Shown here piece by piece: positions 25,427-33,262 of a stretch of DNA of 64,000 bases. Source of the stretch: Streptacidiphilus melanogenes (GTDB taxonomy: Bacteria > Actinomycetota > Actinomycetes > Streptomycetales > Streptomycetaceae). Within the stretch, counting starts at the first letter, position 1, and each line of letters starts with the position of its first letter. Position numbers and translations under genes: made by a program. The notes below the pieces were generated by a model that made no database searches, was not told the DNA's origin, and saw only the letters and a list, made by a program, of their open reading frames with translations. The stretch lies in contig NZ_BBPP01000036.1 in assembly GCF_000787835.1 (NCBI RefSeq), forward strand, positions 24,994-88,993. Reading direction: 5' to 3'.

Positions 25427-27324
25427 CCGGGTCGAACACGGGCGCCGAGGCGCTGGAGCGGGTCCGCTCCCTGCAGGCGGGCGGAAGGCTCGCGGCCGAG
25501 TACGCCGGGCTGTCCCGGCTGCTGTCCCCCCTGGACGCCGGGGACCCGGCGCTGGTCAAGGCCGGGCGGCTGCTGGCGCGCCTCGACCCCGACGAGGTGC
25601 TGGCGCACCGGCCGGACACCCCGGCGGTCAGGGTCGCGGCCACCGGGAGCAGCACCTTGGGCGCGCTGACGCCCTCGCTGTGCGCGGAGTTCGCCCGCCA
25701 CGGGCTGCTGCCGCGGCTGACGGTCGGCGACTACGACGGGTGGCAGGTCGACCTGCGCGACCCTGAGAGCACGCTGCACGCGCCGGACACCGACCTCGCG
25801 CTGGTGCTGCTGGACGCCTCCGTGGTCTTCGACCGCCTGCCGCCCGTCTGGAGCGCTGCGGACGCGGTCGAGGCCGTGTCAGCAGCGGGCGAGGAGATCG
25901 CGGCCCTGGTGCGGGGGTTCCTGTCCAGATCCCGGGCCACGCTGGTGCTGACCACCCTGCCGCTGAGCCGCCTGCACACGCACCGGCTGGTCGACCTGCG
26001 CTCGCGCGCCGCGCTCGGCGCGGCCTGGCACGGCCTCAACTCCCGGCTGCTGGGCCTGGGCGCGGAGCTGGAGCGGGTGGTCGTGCTCGACCTGGACGTG
26101 CTGCTGACGCAGGGCGGTCCGCTCTGCGACCCGCGCCTGGCCGCGTACGCGGGCGAGGAGCTGGGCGAGGAACTGCTCGCCCGCTGCGCCCGCGAGGTCG
26201 GGCACCTGGCCCGCGCGCTGACCGGCCGGACGCGGAAGGTGCTGGTGCTGGACCTCGACAACACGCTGTGGGACGGCGTGCTCGGCGAGGACGGCGCGGA
26301 GGGGATCGCGGCGCGCTCGACGCTGCGCGGCGAGGCCTTCGGGCGGGTGCAGCGGCTGGCCCGGCAGCTGGGCTCGCAGGGGGTGCTGCTCGCGGTGTGC
26401 AGCAAGAACGACCGCGGTCCGGTGCTCGACGTACTGCGCGATCACCCGGACATGCAGCTGCGCGAGGCGGACTTCGTCGCCGTGCAGGCGGACTGGGGTC
26501 CGAAGAACAAGGGCCTGGAGGAGATCGCTGAGCGGCTGGGCCTGGGCCTGGACAGCTTCGTCTTCGCCGACGACTCGGCGTTCGAGACCGGTCTGGTGGC
26601 CGCGGCGCTGCCGCAGGTCGCGGTGGTGCCGCTGGGCGCCGAACCGGCGCTCGCGCCCGAACGGCTGCTTGCCGACGGCTGGTTCGACACCCTGGAGCTG
26701 ACCGAGGCGGACCGGGAGCGCACCGCGCGCTACCGCGTCGAGGCGGCCCGCTCGGACCTGCGCGAGGCGGCGACCTCGGTCGAGGCGTACCTGCGGGAGC
26801 TGGGCGTCCGCGTCTCGGTGGAGCGGGCACATCTGGGCGACGTCGGCCGGCTGGCCCAACTGACGCAGCGGACCAACCAGTTCAACCTCACCACGCGCAG
26901 ACTCACGGCCGCCGAGGTGCGGTCGATGACGGAGGACCCGAGCCGTCTGGTGCTCACGGTGCGGTCCGCGGACCGCTTCGGGGACGACGGGGTGGTCGGC
27001 GCGCTCTTCGCGTGTCGCGAGCGGGACGGGCTGCGGGTGGAGAACCTGCTGCTGAGCTGCCGGGTGCTCGGGCGCGGCATCGAGCGGGCGGTGGTGGCGT
27101 CGGTGCTGGACCACGCCAAGGCGGAGGGCCTGGCGGAGGTGACCGCCGCGTACCGGGCGACGCCGCGCAACCACCGGGTGGCGGACTTCTGGCCCTCGGT
27201 CGGCTTCGCGGCGCTCCAGGAGCGGGCCACCGAGGCCGGGTCGCCGGATGCCCTGGTGTTCCGTCACCCGCTGGACCGGCCCTTGGAACTGCCCGAGCAC
27301 GTGCGTCTGGACGTGGGGTTCTGA
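25423..27324 (+). CDS. FkbH-like HAD-superfamily protein
   Basis: 633 residues. An N-terminal ~240-residue SGNH-like region (TGSSTLGALTPSLCAEF) precedes a HAD phosphatase domain with VLDLDNTLWDGVLGEDG (DxDxT, about residue 277), the SKND motif and FADDSAFE. A GNAT-like C-terminal region follows (QRTNQFNLTTRRL, GDDGVVGALFACRE). This is the full FkbH architecture. FkbH proteins move a glyceryl group from 1,3-bisphosphoglycerate to an acyl carrier protein for methoxymalonyl or tetronate units; others work in unrelated pathways. No acyl carrier protein or PKS is seen in the window, so its donor/acceptor is open. Coupled by an ATGA overlap to the upstream monooxygenase. Confidence 0.88.
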   Translation: MTGSNTGAEALERVRSLQAGGRLAAEYAGLSRLLSPLDAGDPALVKAGRLLARLDPDEVLAHRPDTPAVRVAATGSSTLGALTPSLCAEFARHGLLPRLTVGDYDGWQVDLRDPESTLHAPDTDLALVLLDASVVFDRLPPVWSAADAVEAVSAAGEEIAALVRGFLSRSRATLVLTTLPLSRLHTHRLVDLRSRAALGAAWHGLNSRLLGLGAELERVVVLDLDVLLTQGGPLCDPRLAAYAGEELGEELLARCAREVGHLARALTGRTRKVLVLDLDNTLWDGVLGEDGAEGIAARSTLRGEAFGRVQRLARQLGSQGVLLAVCSKNDRGPVLDVLRDHPDMQLREADFVAVQADWGPKNKGLEEIAERLGLGLDSFVFADDSAFETGLVAAALPQVAVVPLGAEPALAPERLLADGWFDTLELTEADRERTARYRVEAARSDLREAATSVEAYLRELGVRVSVERAHLGDVGRLAQLTQRTNQFNLTTRRLTAAEVRSMTEDPSRLVLTVRSADRFGDDGVVGALFACRERDGLRVENLLLSCRVLGRGIERAVVASVLDHAKAEGLAEVTAAYRATPRNHRVADFWPSVGFAALQERATEAGSPDALVFRHPLDRPLELPEHVRLDVGF

Positions 27325-27340
27325 CGACGCACCCGGACCC

Positions 27341-27381
27341 GTCCGCCGCCGCGGCCCGTGGGGGGCCGTCGGCGGCCGGAC
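27341..27381. terminator. Possible bidirectional terminator between convergent genes
   Basis: Imperfect GC-rich inverted repeat (GTCCGCCGCC...GGCGGCCGGAC) between the FkbH-like gene and the reductase gene that converges on it. The arms contain mismatches, so this is tentative. Confidence 0.35.
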
Positions 27382-27401
27382 GAGTCCGGGAGGCGGCGCC
27401 G

Positions 27402-28367
27402 TCAGAGGTCGAGGACCAGACGGGGCGTGCGGGCCCTGGAGACACAGATCAGCATGGTCCGGCCGGACTCGCGGTCGGCCGGGGAGAGGACGCTGTCCCG
27501 ATGGTCGGGTTCGCCGCCCAGGACGTCCGTCTCGCAGGTGCCGCAGGTGCCCTCGCGGCAGGAGGAGAAGCAGTCGTCGACGCCCTCGTCCTCCAGCACA
27601 TCGAGGATGCTCTGGTCCGCCGGGACGATCACGGTCCTTCCGGTGCGGGCGAGTTCGATCTCGATCGCGGTGTCGGGCCCGGCCTCCACGCCCTCGGCGG
27701 CCTTGGGGTGGAACCGCTCCAGTCGCAGGCTCGCCCCGGCGTCCGGCCAGCCGGCCGTCCGGGCGGCGACCGCGTCGAGCAGGCCCTCGGGACCGCAGCA
27801 GTAGACCAGGGTGCCGGCGAGCGGCTCGCCGAGCGCCGCGTCGAGGTCGAGCAGGCCGGACTCCTCCTCCGTCACGACGGTCACCCGCTCGCCGTGGCGC
27901 GCCAGCTCGTCGCGGAAGGCCATCGAGGAGCCGGCTCGGCCGCCGTAGAGCAGACGCCAGTCGGTTCCCGCGGCCTCGGCTGCGGCGATCATCGGCAGCA
28001 GCGGCGTGATGCCGATGCCGCCGGCGATCAGCAGCAGGGCGGGCGAGGACTCCAGGGCGAAGTTGTTACGGGGCGCGCTGACCTGGAGGGTCTCACCGAC
28101 GGTCAGGTGGTCGTGGATCCATGCGGAGCCGCCGCGGCCGTTCGGCTCGCGCAGCACGGCGACGCGGTAGCGGTCCTGCTCGGCCGGGTCCCCGCACAGG
28201 GAGTACTGGCGGATCAGCCCGTTGCCGAGGTGGAGGTCCACATGCGCGCCCGGGGTCCACGCGGGCAGGGGCAGTCCGGCCGGGTCCGCGAGGCTCAGGC
28301 CGAGCACCCCGTCGGCGAGCCGGTCGAGCGCCAGAACGGTCAGTTTCCGGGTGTCGGTCACGGTCAT
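27402..28367 (-). CDS. Ferredoxin-NAD(P) oxidoreductase with C-terminal [2Fe-2S] domain
   Basis: 321-residue phthalate dioxygenase reductase-type electron-transfer protein. FMN/FAD-binding barrel with RQYSLCGDP, NAD(P) domain with LLLIAGGIGITPLLPMI and YCCGPEGLLDAV, and a C-terminal plant-type ferredoxin with DDCFSSCREGTCGTCETDVL (CX4CX2C). The ATG at 28367 follows AAGGGAA. This family passes electrons from NAD(P)H to an oxygenase. No Rieske oxygenase is seen nearby, so it may serve the two P450s in the island. Divergent from padR 1 across a shared regulatory gap. Confidence 0.9.
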   Translation of the reverse strand: MTVTDTRKLTVLALDRLADGVLGLSLADPAGLPLPAWTPGAHVDLHLGNGLIRQYSLCGDPAEQDRYRVAVLREPNGRGGSAWIHDHLTVGETLQVSAPRNNFALESSPALLLIAGGIGITPLLPMIAAAEAAGTDWRLLYGGRAGSSMAFRDELARHGERVTVVTEEESGLLDLDAALGEPLAGTLVYCCGPEGLLDAVAARTAGWPDAGASLRLERFHPKAAEGVEAGPDTAIEIELARTGRTVIVPADQSILDVLEDEGVDDCFSSCREGTCGTCETDVLGGEPDHRDSVLSPADRESGRTMLICVSRARTPRLVLDL

Positions 28368-28409
28368 GGGGTTCCCTTCGGCCAAGCTGATAGTCACAAC
28401 GAAACTAGG

Positions 28410-28448
28410 TTGCTTGTTACTACTCGTCTGCGTATGCTCGTAGACGAG
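28410..28448 (+). promoter_or_regulatory. padR 1 promoter with overlapping operator
   Basis: TTGCTT (28410-28415), 17-base spacer, TATGCT (28433-28438), a good principal-sigma promoter for padR 1. A perfect inverted repeat CTCGTCT-N12-AGACGAG (28423-28429 / 28442-28448) spans the -10 box, which suggests repression by the regulator encoded just downstream and perhaps of the divergent reductase gene. Confidence 0.6.
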
Positions 28449-28470
28449 CACCGGAAAGCGGGGTGGATCG

Positions 28471-29127
28471 ATGGCTAAGCAACGCAAGGTCGGGAATCTG
28501 TTGGCGCTCGCACTGCTCTCCGCTGCCTTCCAGCGGCCCATGCACCCGTACGAGATGGCGTCGGTACTGCGCGCCAGGGGCAAGGACCAGGACATGACGA
28601 TCAAGTGGGGCTCGCTCTACACGGTCGTACGCAACCTGGTAAAACACGGTCTGCTCGAAGCAGCCCTGAGCACCCGTCAAGGGGGCCGCCCGGAGCGGAC
28701 GGTGTACGAGATCACCGCCGCGGGGCGCGCGGAGCTGGAGGACTGGATCCGCGAGCTGGTCGCGGTCCCGGAGGCGGAGCATCCGCACTTCGCAGCGGGC
28801 CTCTCCGAGCTCCAGGTCCTCTCGCCGCAGGAGGCGACACAGCTGCTGGAGCTGCGGCTGCTGCGGCTGAACGCGGAGATCGCGGCGGACCGGGCCCGGC
28901 TCGACGTCGACGCGACAGAGGTGCCGCGGCTCTTCCTGATCGAATCGGAGTACCAGCTCGCGCTGCGCGAGGCGGAGGCCGCCTGGGTCGCCTCGCTGCT
29001 GCGCGAACTCGCGGACGGCTCGCTGCCCGGCGTGGCCGAATGGCAGTCGTTCCACAGAACCGGACGGATACCGCCCGAACTGCTCGAGCTCGCCGAGCTC
29101 GGCGGGGCGGAGATACCGGCCGAGTAG
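28471..29127 (+). CDS. PadR family transcriptional regulator 1
   Basis: 218-residue PadR regulator. The N-terminal winged helix is clear: LLALALLSAAFQRPMHPYEM, then GSLYTVVRNLVKHGLLEAAL and the wing GGRPERTVYEITAAGRAELE. A long C-terminal helical region (~residues 100-218) mediates dimerisation. PadR proteins usually repress efflux or detoxification genes until a small phenolic or drug ligand binds. It lies at the head of a long plus-strand run of tailoring genes and divergent from the reductase gene, with a palindrome over its own -10 box. Confidence 0.92.
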   Translation: MAKQRKVGNLLALALLSAAFQRPMHPYEMASVLRARGKDQDMTIKWGSLYTVVRNLVKHGLLEAALSTRQGGRPERTVYEITAAGRAELEDWIRELVAVPEAEHPHFAAGLSELQVLSPQEATQLLELRLLRLNAEIAADRARLDVDATEVPRLFLIESEYQLALREAEAAWVASLLRELADGSLPGVAEWQSFHRTGRIPPELLELAELGGAEIPAE

Positions 29128-29308
29128 GCCAGCGGACCCCTGGTCAGGTGCGGGAACACCGGACCAGGGTCCACGTCCTCGACGCGCAACCGCTCGCACG
29201 GCCCCGCCCACGAGGTGGCGACCCAAGGATAGCCGGGGCAGTGCCGATCGGGCCGAAAACGTACGCGATTACCAAGAGCAATCCCGGATCCTTGAACAGG
29301 AGTTCGTC

Positions 29309-30514
29309 ATGACTGACAGCACCGCACGCAGCGCCCTCGTCATCGGCGGCGGCATCGCCGGTCCCGTCACCGCGCTCGCGCTGCGCCGCGCGGGCATCCA
29401 GGCCACCGTGTACGAGGCCTACAACACGAGCGACGACGGCGTCGGCGGCATGCTCGGCATCGCCTCCAACGGCATCAGCGCGCTCGACGTCGTCGGCGCG
29501 GGCGACGCGGTCCGCGGCATCGGCATCGCCGTCAAGTCGATGATTCTGCAGAGCTGGACGGGCAAGCGGCTGGCCGAGTTCGGCACCATGCCCGGCCTCG
29601 ACCCGACGCAGACCGTCTGGCGCCACGAGCTCTCCCGGGTGCTGCGCGAGGCCGCGCAGGCCCAGGGCATCCGCTACGAGACCGGAAAGCGCCTGGTCAC
29701 CGCCGAGGAGTACGGCGACGGCGTCAACGCCGTCTTCGAGGACGGCAGCACCGCCCGCGGCGACATCCTGGTCGGCGCGGACGGCATCAAGTCCGTGGTC
29801 CGCGGCCTGATCGACCCCAGCGCACCCGGCCCCCGCTACACCGGCCTGGTCGGCATCGGCGGCCGCCCGCGCGGCCGGATCTCCGGGGTGCCGCTGGGCG
29901 ACACCGGCATCATGTTCATGATCTTCGGCAAGCAGGCCTTCTTCGCCTACCAGGTCTACCAGGACGGCAGCGTCGGCTGGTTCGCGAACCTTCCTCGCCC
30001 GGAGCCGATCTGGCACGCCGAGGCGCAGGCCATCGGCGCGGAGGAGTGGCTGCGCCGACTGCGCAAGATCTTCGCGGAGGACCGCACGCCCGCCCCCGCG
30101 ATCCTGGCGCATGCGCGCCCCGAGGACCTGATCATCGTGGGCGGTCTGCAGGACATGCCCACCGTCCCGCACTGGAGCCGTGGGCGCATGGTTCTGGTCG
30201 GCGACTCCGCGCACGCGACCTCGCCGAGCTCCGGCCAGGGCGTCTCGGTCGCGGCGGAGAGCGCGGTCGAACTGGCCCGCTGCCTGCGGGACCAGCCCAT
30301 CGCCCAGGCCTTCCGCACCTACGAGTCGATCCGCCGCCCGCGGGTGGAGCGGATCATCCAGAACGCGGCGCGGACCAACAGCCACAAGGCCGCGGGCCCG
30401 ATGGGGCGGGTCATCCGGGACACGATCTTCCCCATGATGATCAAGTTCGCCAAGCCGGACCGCTTCGCCTGGCAGTTCGCCCACCGCATCGACTGGGACG
30501 CGAAGGTGCACTGA
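29309..30514 (+). CDS. FAD-dependent monooxygenase (group A) 2
   Basis: 401 residues; class A flavin monooxygenase with ALVIGGGIAGPVTALALRRA at the N terminus, the DG region DILVGADGIKSVVRGL and the GD motif MVLVGDSAHATSPSSGQGVS. Probably hydroxylates or oxidises the pathway intermediate. It starts with ATG at 29309 behind a GGAG-type site and follows padR 1 by 181 bases, in which I see no further gene. Confidence 0.9.
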   Translation: MTDSTARSALVIGGGIAGPVTALALRRAGIQATVYEAYNTSDDGVGGMLGIASNGISALDVVGAGDAVRGIGIAVKSMILQSWTGKRLAEFGTMPGLDPTQTVWRHELSRVLREAAQAQGIRYETGKRLVTAEEYGDGVNAVFEDGSTARGDILVGADGIKSVVRGLIDPSAPGPRYTGLVGIGGRPRGRISGVPLGDTGIMFMIFGKQAFFAYQVYQDGSVGWFANLPRPEPIWHAEAQAIGAEEWLRRLRKIFAEDRTPAPAILAHARPEDLIIVGGLQDMPTVPHWSRGRMVLVGDSAHATSPSSGQGVSVAAESAVELARCLRDQPIAQAFRTYESIRRPRVERIIQNAARTNSHKAAGPMGRVIRDTIFPMMIKFAKPDRFAWQFAHRIDWDAKVH

Positions 30515-30553
30515 CGCTGCGCTGAGCAAGCGAGCCGGTTGCACTCACCTCAA

Positions 30554-30925
30554 GGGGCGCGGGGCTGTACCCGATACGCGGCTCCGCCGCACGGGCACGA
30601 CCCGACCACAGGCCTCGCACCCCAGGTAGTTGCACCCAACCAGGGGCGCGGGGCTGTACCCAATAAGCGGCTCCGCCGCGCGGGCGCGACCCGACCGCAG
30701 GCCTCGCACCGCAGGTGGTTGCACCCACCCGGGGGCGCGGGGCTGCGCCCGAAAAGCGGCTCCGCCGCGCGGGCGCGACCCGACCGCAGGCCTCGCACCG
30801 CAGGTAGTTGCACTCACTCAGGGGCGCGGAGAACTGCGCGAAAAGCCACTGGTGTGCGGATGGTCCTCAACGCGGAGGGCCATCCGCACGGGGTGGTTGC
30901 TCGCGCCGTTCCTCGCGCCCCTTGA
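30554..30925. repeat. 89-bp intergenic tandem repeat (four units)
   Basis: Units starting GGGGCGCGG at 30554, 30643, 30732 and 30821, exactly 89 bp apart. The first three are close copies (CGGCTCCGCCGC, CGACCCGACC...CAGGCCTCGCACC). The fourth diverges into a hairpin-like half with GTGCGGATGGTCCTC...GGCCATCCGCAC and ends in GCGCCCCTT, the inverse of its start. It belongs to the GGGGCGCGGGG intergenic repeat type common in Streptomyces genomes. Another copy is at 45616. Confidence 0.85.
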
Positions 30926-30964
30926 TAGTGCAACTCAAGTCCCTGCCTAGTGGTTGCTGCTGCC

Positions 30965-32164
30965 ATGGGCCGCATGCGGATGGTGTTCACGTGTTGGGCT
31001 TGGCCGACGCACCTGCATGCGATGGTGCCGTTGGCGTGGGCGGCGCGGGCCGCGGGGCATGAGGTGGCCGTCGCGGTGCCGCCGGCGCTCCGCGGTCTCG
31101 CCGCGGCGAGCGGGCTGCCGTATGCGGTGGTGGGGCGGGACGTGGACGCCGTGGCGGCGTTCCGGGAGATCGTGTCCGCCCCGGGGGGCGGGGGCGGTGG
31201 CCCCCGGGTGCTGAAGCTGATCGGGGCGCTCACCGAGGCGATGGCCGAGGACCTCGCCGACCTCGTCGGCGGCTGGCGGGCGGACCTCGTGGTGCACGAC
31301 CCGACCGCCTTCGCGGGGCCGATCGCGGCCGCCGCCGCAGGCGTGCCCGCGGTGCGGCACCTGTACGGGACGGACCTGCTCGGCGCGCCCGCCGCGCGCA
31401 ACTTCCTGCCGGCGGTGCTGGAGCCGGTCGCGGACCGGCTGGGGCTGGGCGCGGTGGACCCGTTCGGGGTGGCGTCCGTCGACCCGTGCCCGGGGTCGCT
31501 GCAACTGCCCACCGCCTCGCGGCGGCTGCCGATGCGGTACGTGCCGTCGAGCCCGCACGGGCGCTCCGTCGCCCCGCTGCCGCCGCGCGGCTCCCGCAGG
31601 CGGGTCGCGGTGACCTGGGGGACCACGCTGGACCGGCTCGACCCGTCGCTGCACCTGGCCGGAGAGGTGGCCCGGGCGATCGCGGGGCCGGAGACCTCCG
31701 TCGTGCTCGCGGTGACCGCCGAGCAGGCGTCGCGCCTGAGCGAACTGCCGCCGTGGACCCAGGTGGTGAGCGACGGCGCGCTGCACCAGGTGCTGCCGGG
31801 GTGCGACGCCGTCGTCGCGCACGGCGGGGCGGCGAGCATCCTCACCGCCGTCGCGGCCGGAGTGCCGCAACTGCTGCTGCCCCGACTGCCGGACCACGTG
31901 CGGCACTCCGCGCGGCTCGCGGAGGTGGGCGCGGGGCTGGTCGTGCCGGCCGTCGAGGCGCAGGGGCAGCCGGAGCTGGTGCGCGAGCGGCTGGCCGCAC
32001 TGCTGGACGAGCCGGGCTACGCGGCGCGGGCCCGCGAGCTCGGTGCGGAGTCGCGGCTGCAGCCGTCCCCCGCCGAGGTGGTCACCGAGCTGGAACTGCT
32101 GGTCACCACCGAGACGGCGGCGGACCGTCCAGTCGGACTCAAGCCGGGCTCCGCTCCCCGATGA
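30965..32164 (+). CDS. MGT-family (GT1) glycosyltransferase
   Basis: About 399 residues of a GT-B nucleotide-sugar glycosyltransferase. The N-terminal acceptor domain starts MRMVFTCWAWPTHLHAMVPL, and the C-terminal donor domain has ALHQVLPGCDAVVAHGGAAS followed by VAAGVPQLLLPRLPDHV, the signature of macrolide/antibiotic glycosyltransferases (EryCIII/DesVII-like). Activated sugar synthesis genes are not present in the window, so a primary-metabolism sugar or genes elsewhere must supply the donor. The start is uncertain: ATGs at 30965 and 30974, GTG at 30950, none with a strong ribosome site. Confidence 0.88.
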   Translation: MGRMRMVFTCWAWPTHLHAMVPLAWAARAAGHEVAVAVPPALRGLAAASGLPYAVVGRDVDAVAAFREIVSAPGGGGGGPRVLKLIGALTEAMAEDLADLVGGWRADLVVHDPTAFAGPIAAAAAGVPAVRHLYGTDLLGAPAARNFLPAVLEPVADRLGLGAVDPFGVASVDPCPGSLQLPTASRRLPMRYVPSSPHGRSVAPLPPRGSRRRVAVTWGTTLDRLDPSLHLAGEVARAIAGPETSVVLAVTAEQASRLSELPPWTQVVSDGALHQVLPGCDAVVAHGGAASILTAVAAGVPQLLLPRLPDHVRHSARLAEVGAGLVVPAVEAQGQPELVRERLAALLDEPGYAARARELGAESRLQPSPAEVVTELELLVTTETAADRPVGLKPGSAPR

Positions 32165-32202
32165 CACGCTCCACTCGTCGGCGAGTCGAAGGGGGTTCCG
32201 GC

Positions 32203-33237
32203 ATGGCCAAGGAAGTGTCCGACCACGAGTCATTCGCCATCCGCCACCGGGGCGGGGTGATGTTCGAACGGTACGACATCGATCTGCATCTGCACCCCTA
32301 CCTCGGCTACGCGCTGGCCCGGAACCACCGCTCCGCGATCATCAACACGGACGAGGAGGGGTTCCGGCACGCGGACTCCCCGTTCGGGTCCGTCGACGGG
32401 CCCGGCTGGCGCGCCGCGGGGGGCGGCGGCGTCGTGCTGGGCAACTCCACCGCCTTCGGCATGGCCGCGCAGTCCGACCACGGCACCGTCGCCTCCCACC
32501 TGGCCCTGCTGCGCGGCGACCGGCAGCTCAACCTCGGCGTGGTGGGCGGGAACTCGGTGCAGGAGGTGATCGCGGGCCTGCCGTACCTGGACCTCGCCGA
32601 CACGGTGGTGGTCTTCAGCGGCGCCGGCGACTACTGGACCTCGCTGGCCTCCTGGACGCCCCACAGCGCCTGGGGGCCGCTCTTCTTCGAGGGCACGCTG
32701 ACCTCGCTCACCTCGATCCCGCTGTTCCAGCTCGCCGCCGTCGCCTCCGGGGCCGACCCGGACTGGCGGCCGCAGGCCCAGCCGAAGCCGGAGGCGGCCG
32801 ACCGGCCCGACTTCGCCGACGTGGTGGAGCGTGTGGAGGCCGCCGCCGCCCGGCAGGTCCGGAACCTCTCCGTGGTGCAGCGGCTGGCCCGGCCGGGCGC
32901 GCGGCTGCTGTTCGCGCTGCAGCCCTTCGCGACCCCGCGCAGCCGCGAGCTGAGCGCGGCGGAGATGGAGCACTTCGACTTCCACATGCCGATGTTCGGC
33001 CAGGAGAAGAACCGCCCCTTCGAGCACCACTGGGGCCGCTTCGCCGAACTGGTGGCCAAGGGCTGCTCCGAGCTCGGGGTGCCCTTCACCGACGTCTCCG
33101 CGGACCGCTTCGAGGGCTTCGCCTTCTCCGACCACTTCCACCTGACCGACGAGGGCAACCGGCAGGCCGCCGTGATGATCCACGAGGCCCTCGCCGCGCT
33201 GCCCGCGCCGACCGCGCCCCCGACCGCCCAGCCGTGA
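32203..33237 (+). CDS. SGNH hydrolase-like protein of unknown function
   Basis: 344 residues from the ATG at 32203 (MAKEVSDHESFAIRHRGGVM, preceded by GGGGG). An alternative ATG at 32161 overlaps the glycosyltransferase stop as ATGA and would couple them. Block I reads GGVVLGNSTAFGMAAQSD, where esterases of the SGNH/GDSL group have GDS, so the nucleophile Ser is kept but Asp is Asn. Later blocks: LNLGVVGGNSVQEV (Gly/Asn), VVFSGAGDYW (block III GxND altered) and SDHFHLTDEGNR (block V, D-x-x-H kept). May act as an esterase or acyltransferase; it could also be non-catalytic. Sits between the glycosyltransferase and monooxygenase 3. Confidence 0.75.
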   Translation: MAKEVSDHESFAIRHRGGVMFERYDIDLHLHPYLGYALARNHRSAIINTDEEGFRHADSPFGSVDGPGWRAAGGGGVVLGNSTAFGMAAQSDHGTVASHLALLRGDRQLNLGVVGGNSVQEVIAGLPYLDLADTVVVFSGAGDYWTSLASWTPHSAWGPLFFEGTLTSLTSIPLFQLAAVASGADPDWRPQAQPKPEAADRPDFADVVERVEAAAARQVRNLSVVQRLARPGARLLFALQPFATPRSRELSAAEMEHFDFHMPMFGQEKNRPFEHHWGRFAELVAKGCSELGVPFTDVSADRFEGFAFSDHFHLTDEGNRQAAVMIHEALAALPAPTAPPTAQP

Positions 33238-33262
33238 CCTGAGGATCCCGAGGAGCCGACCC

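Noticed and set aside
30554..30925. Evenly spaced 89-bp repeats as a CRISPR array
   Set aside because: Whole units are alike, without unique spacers, the repeats are too long and there are no cas genes; it fits a streptomycete intergenic repeat.
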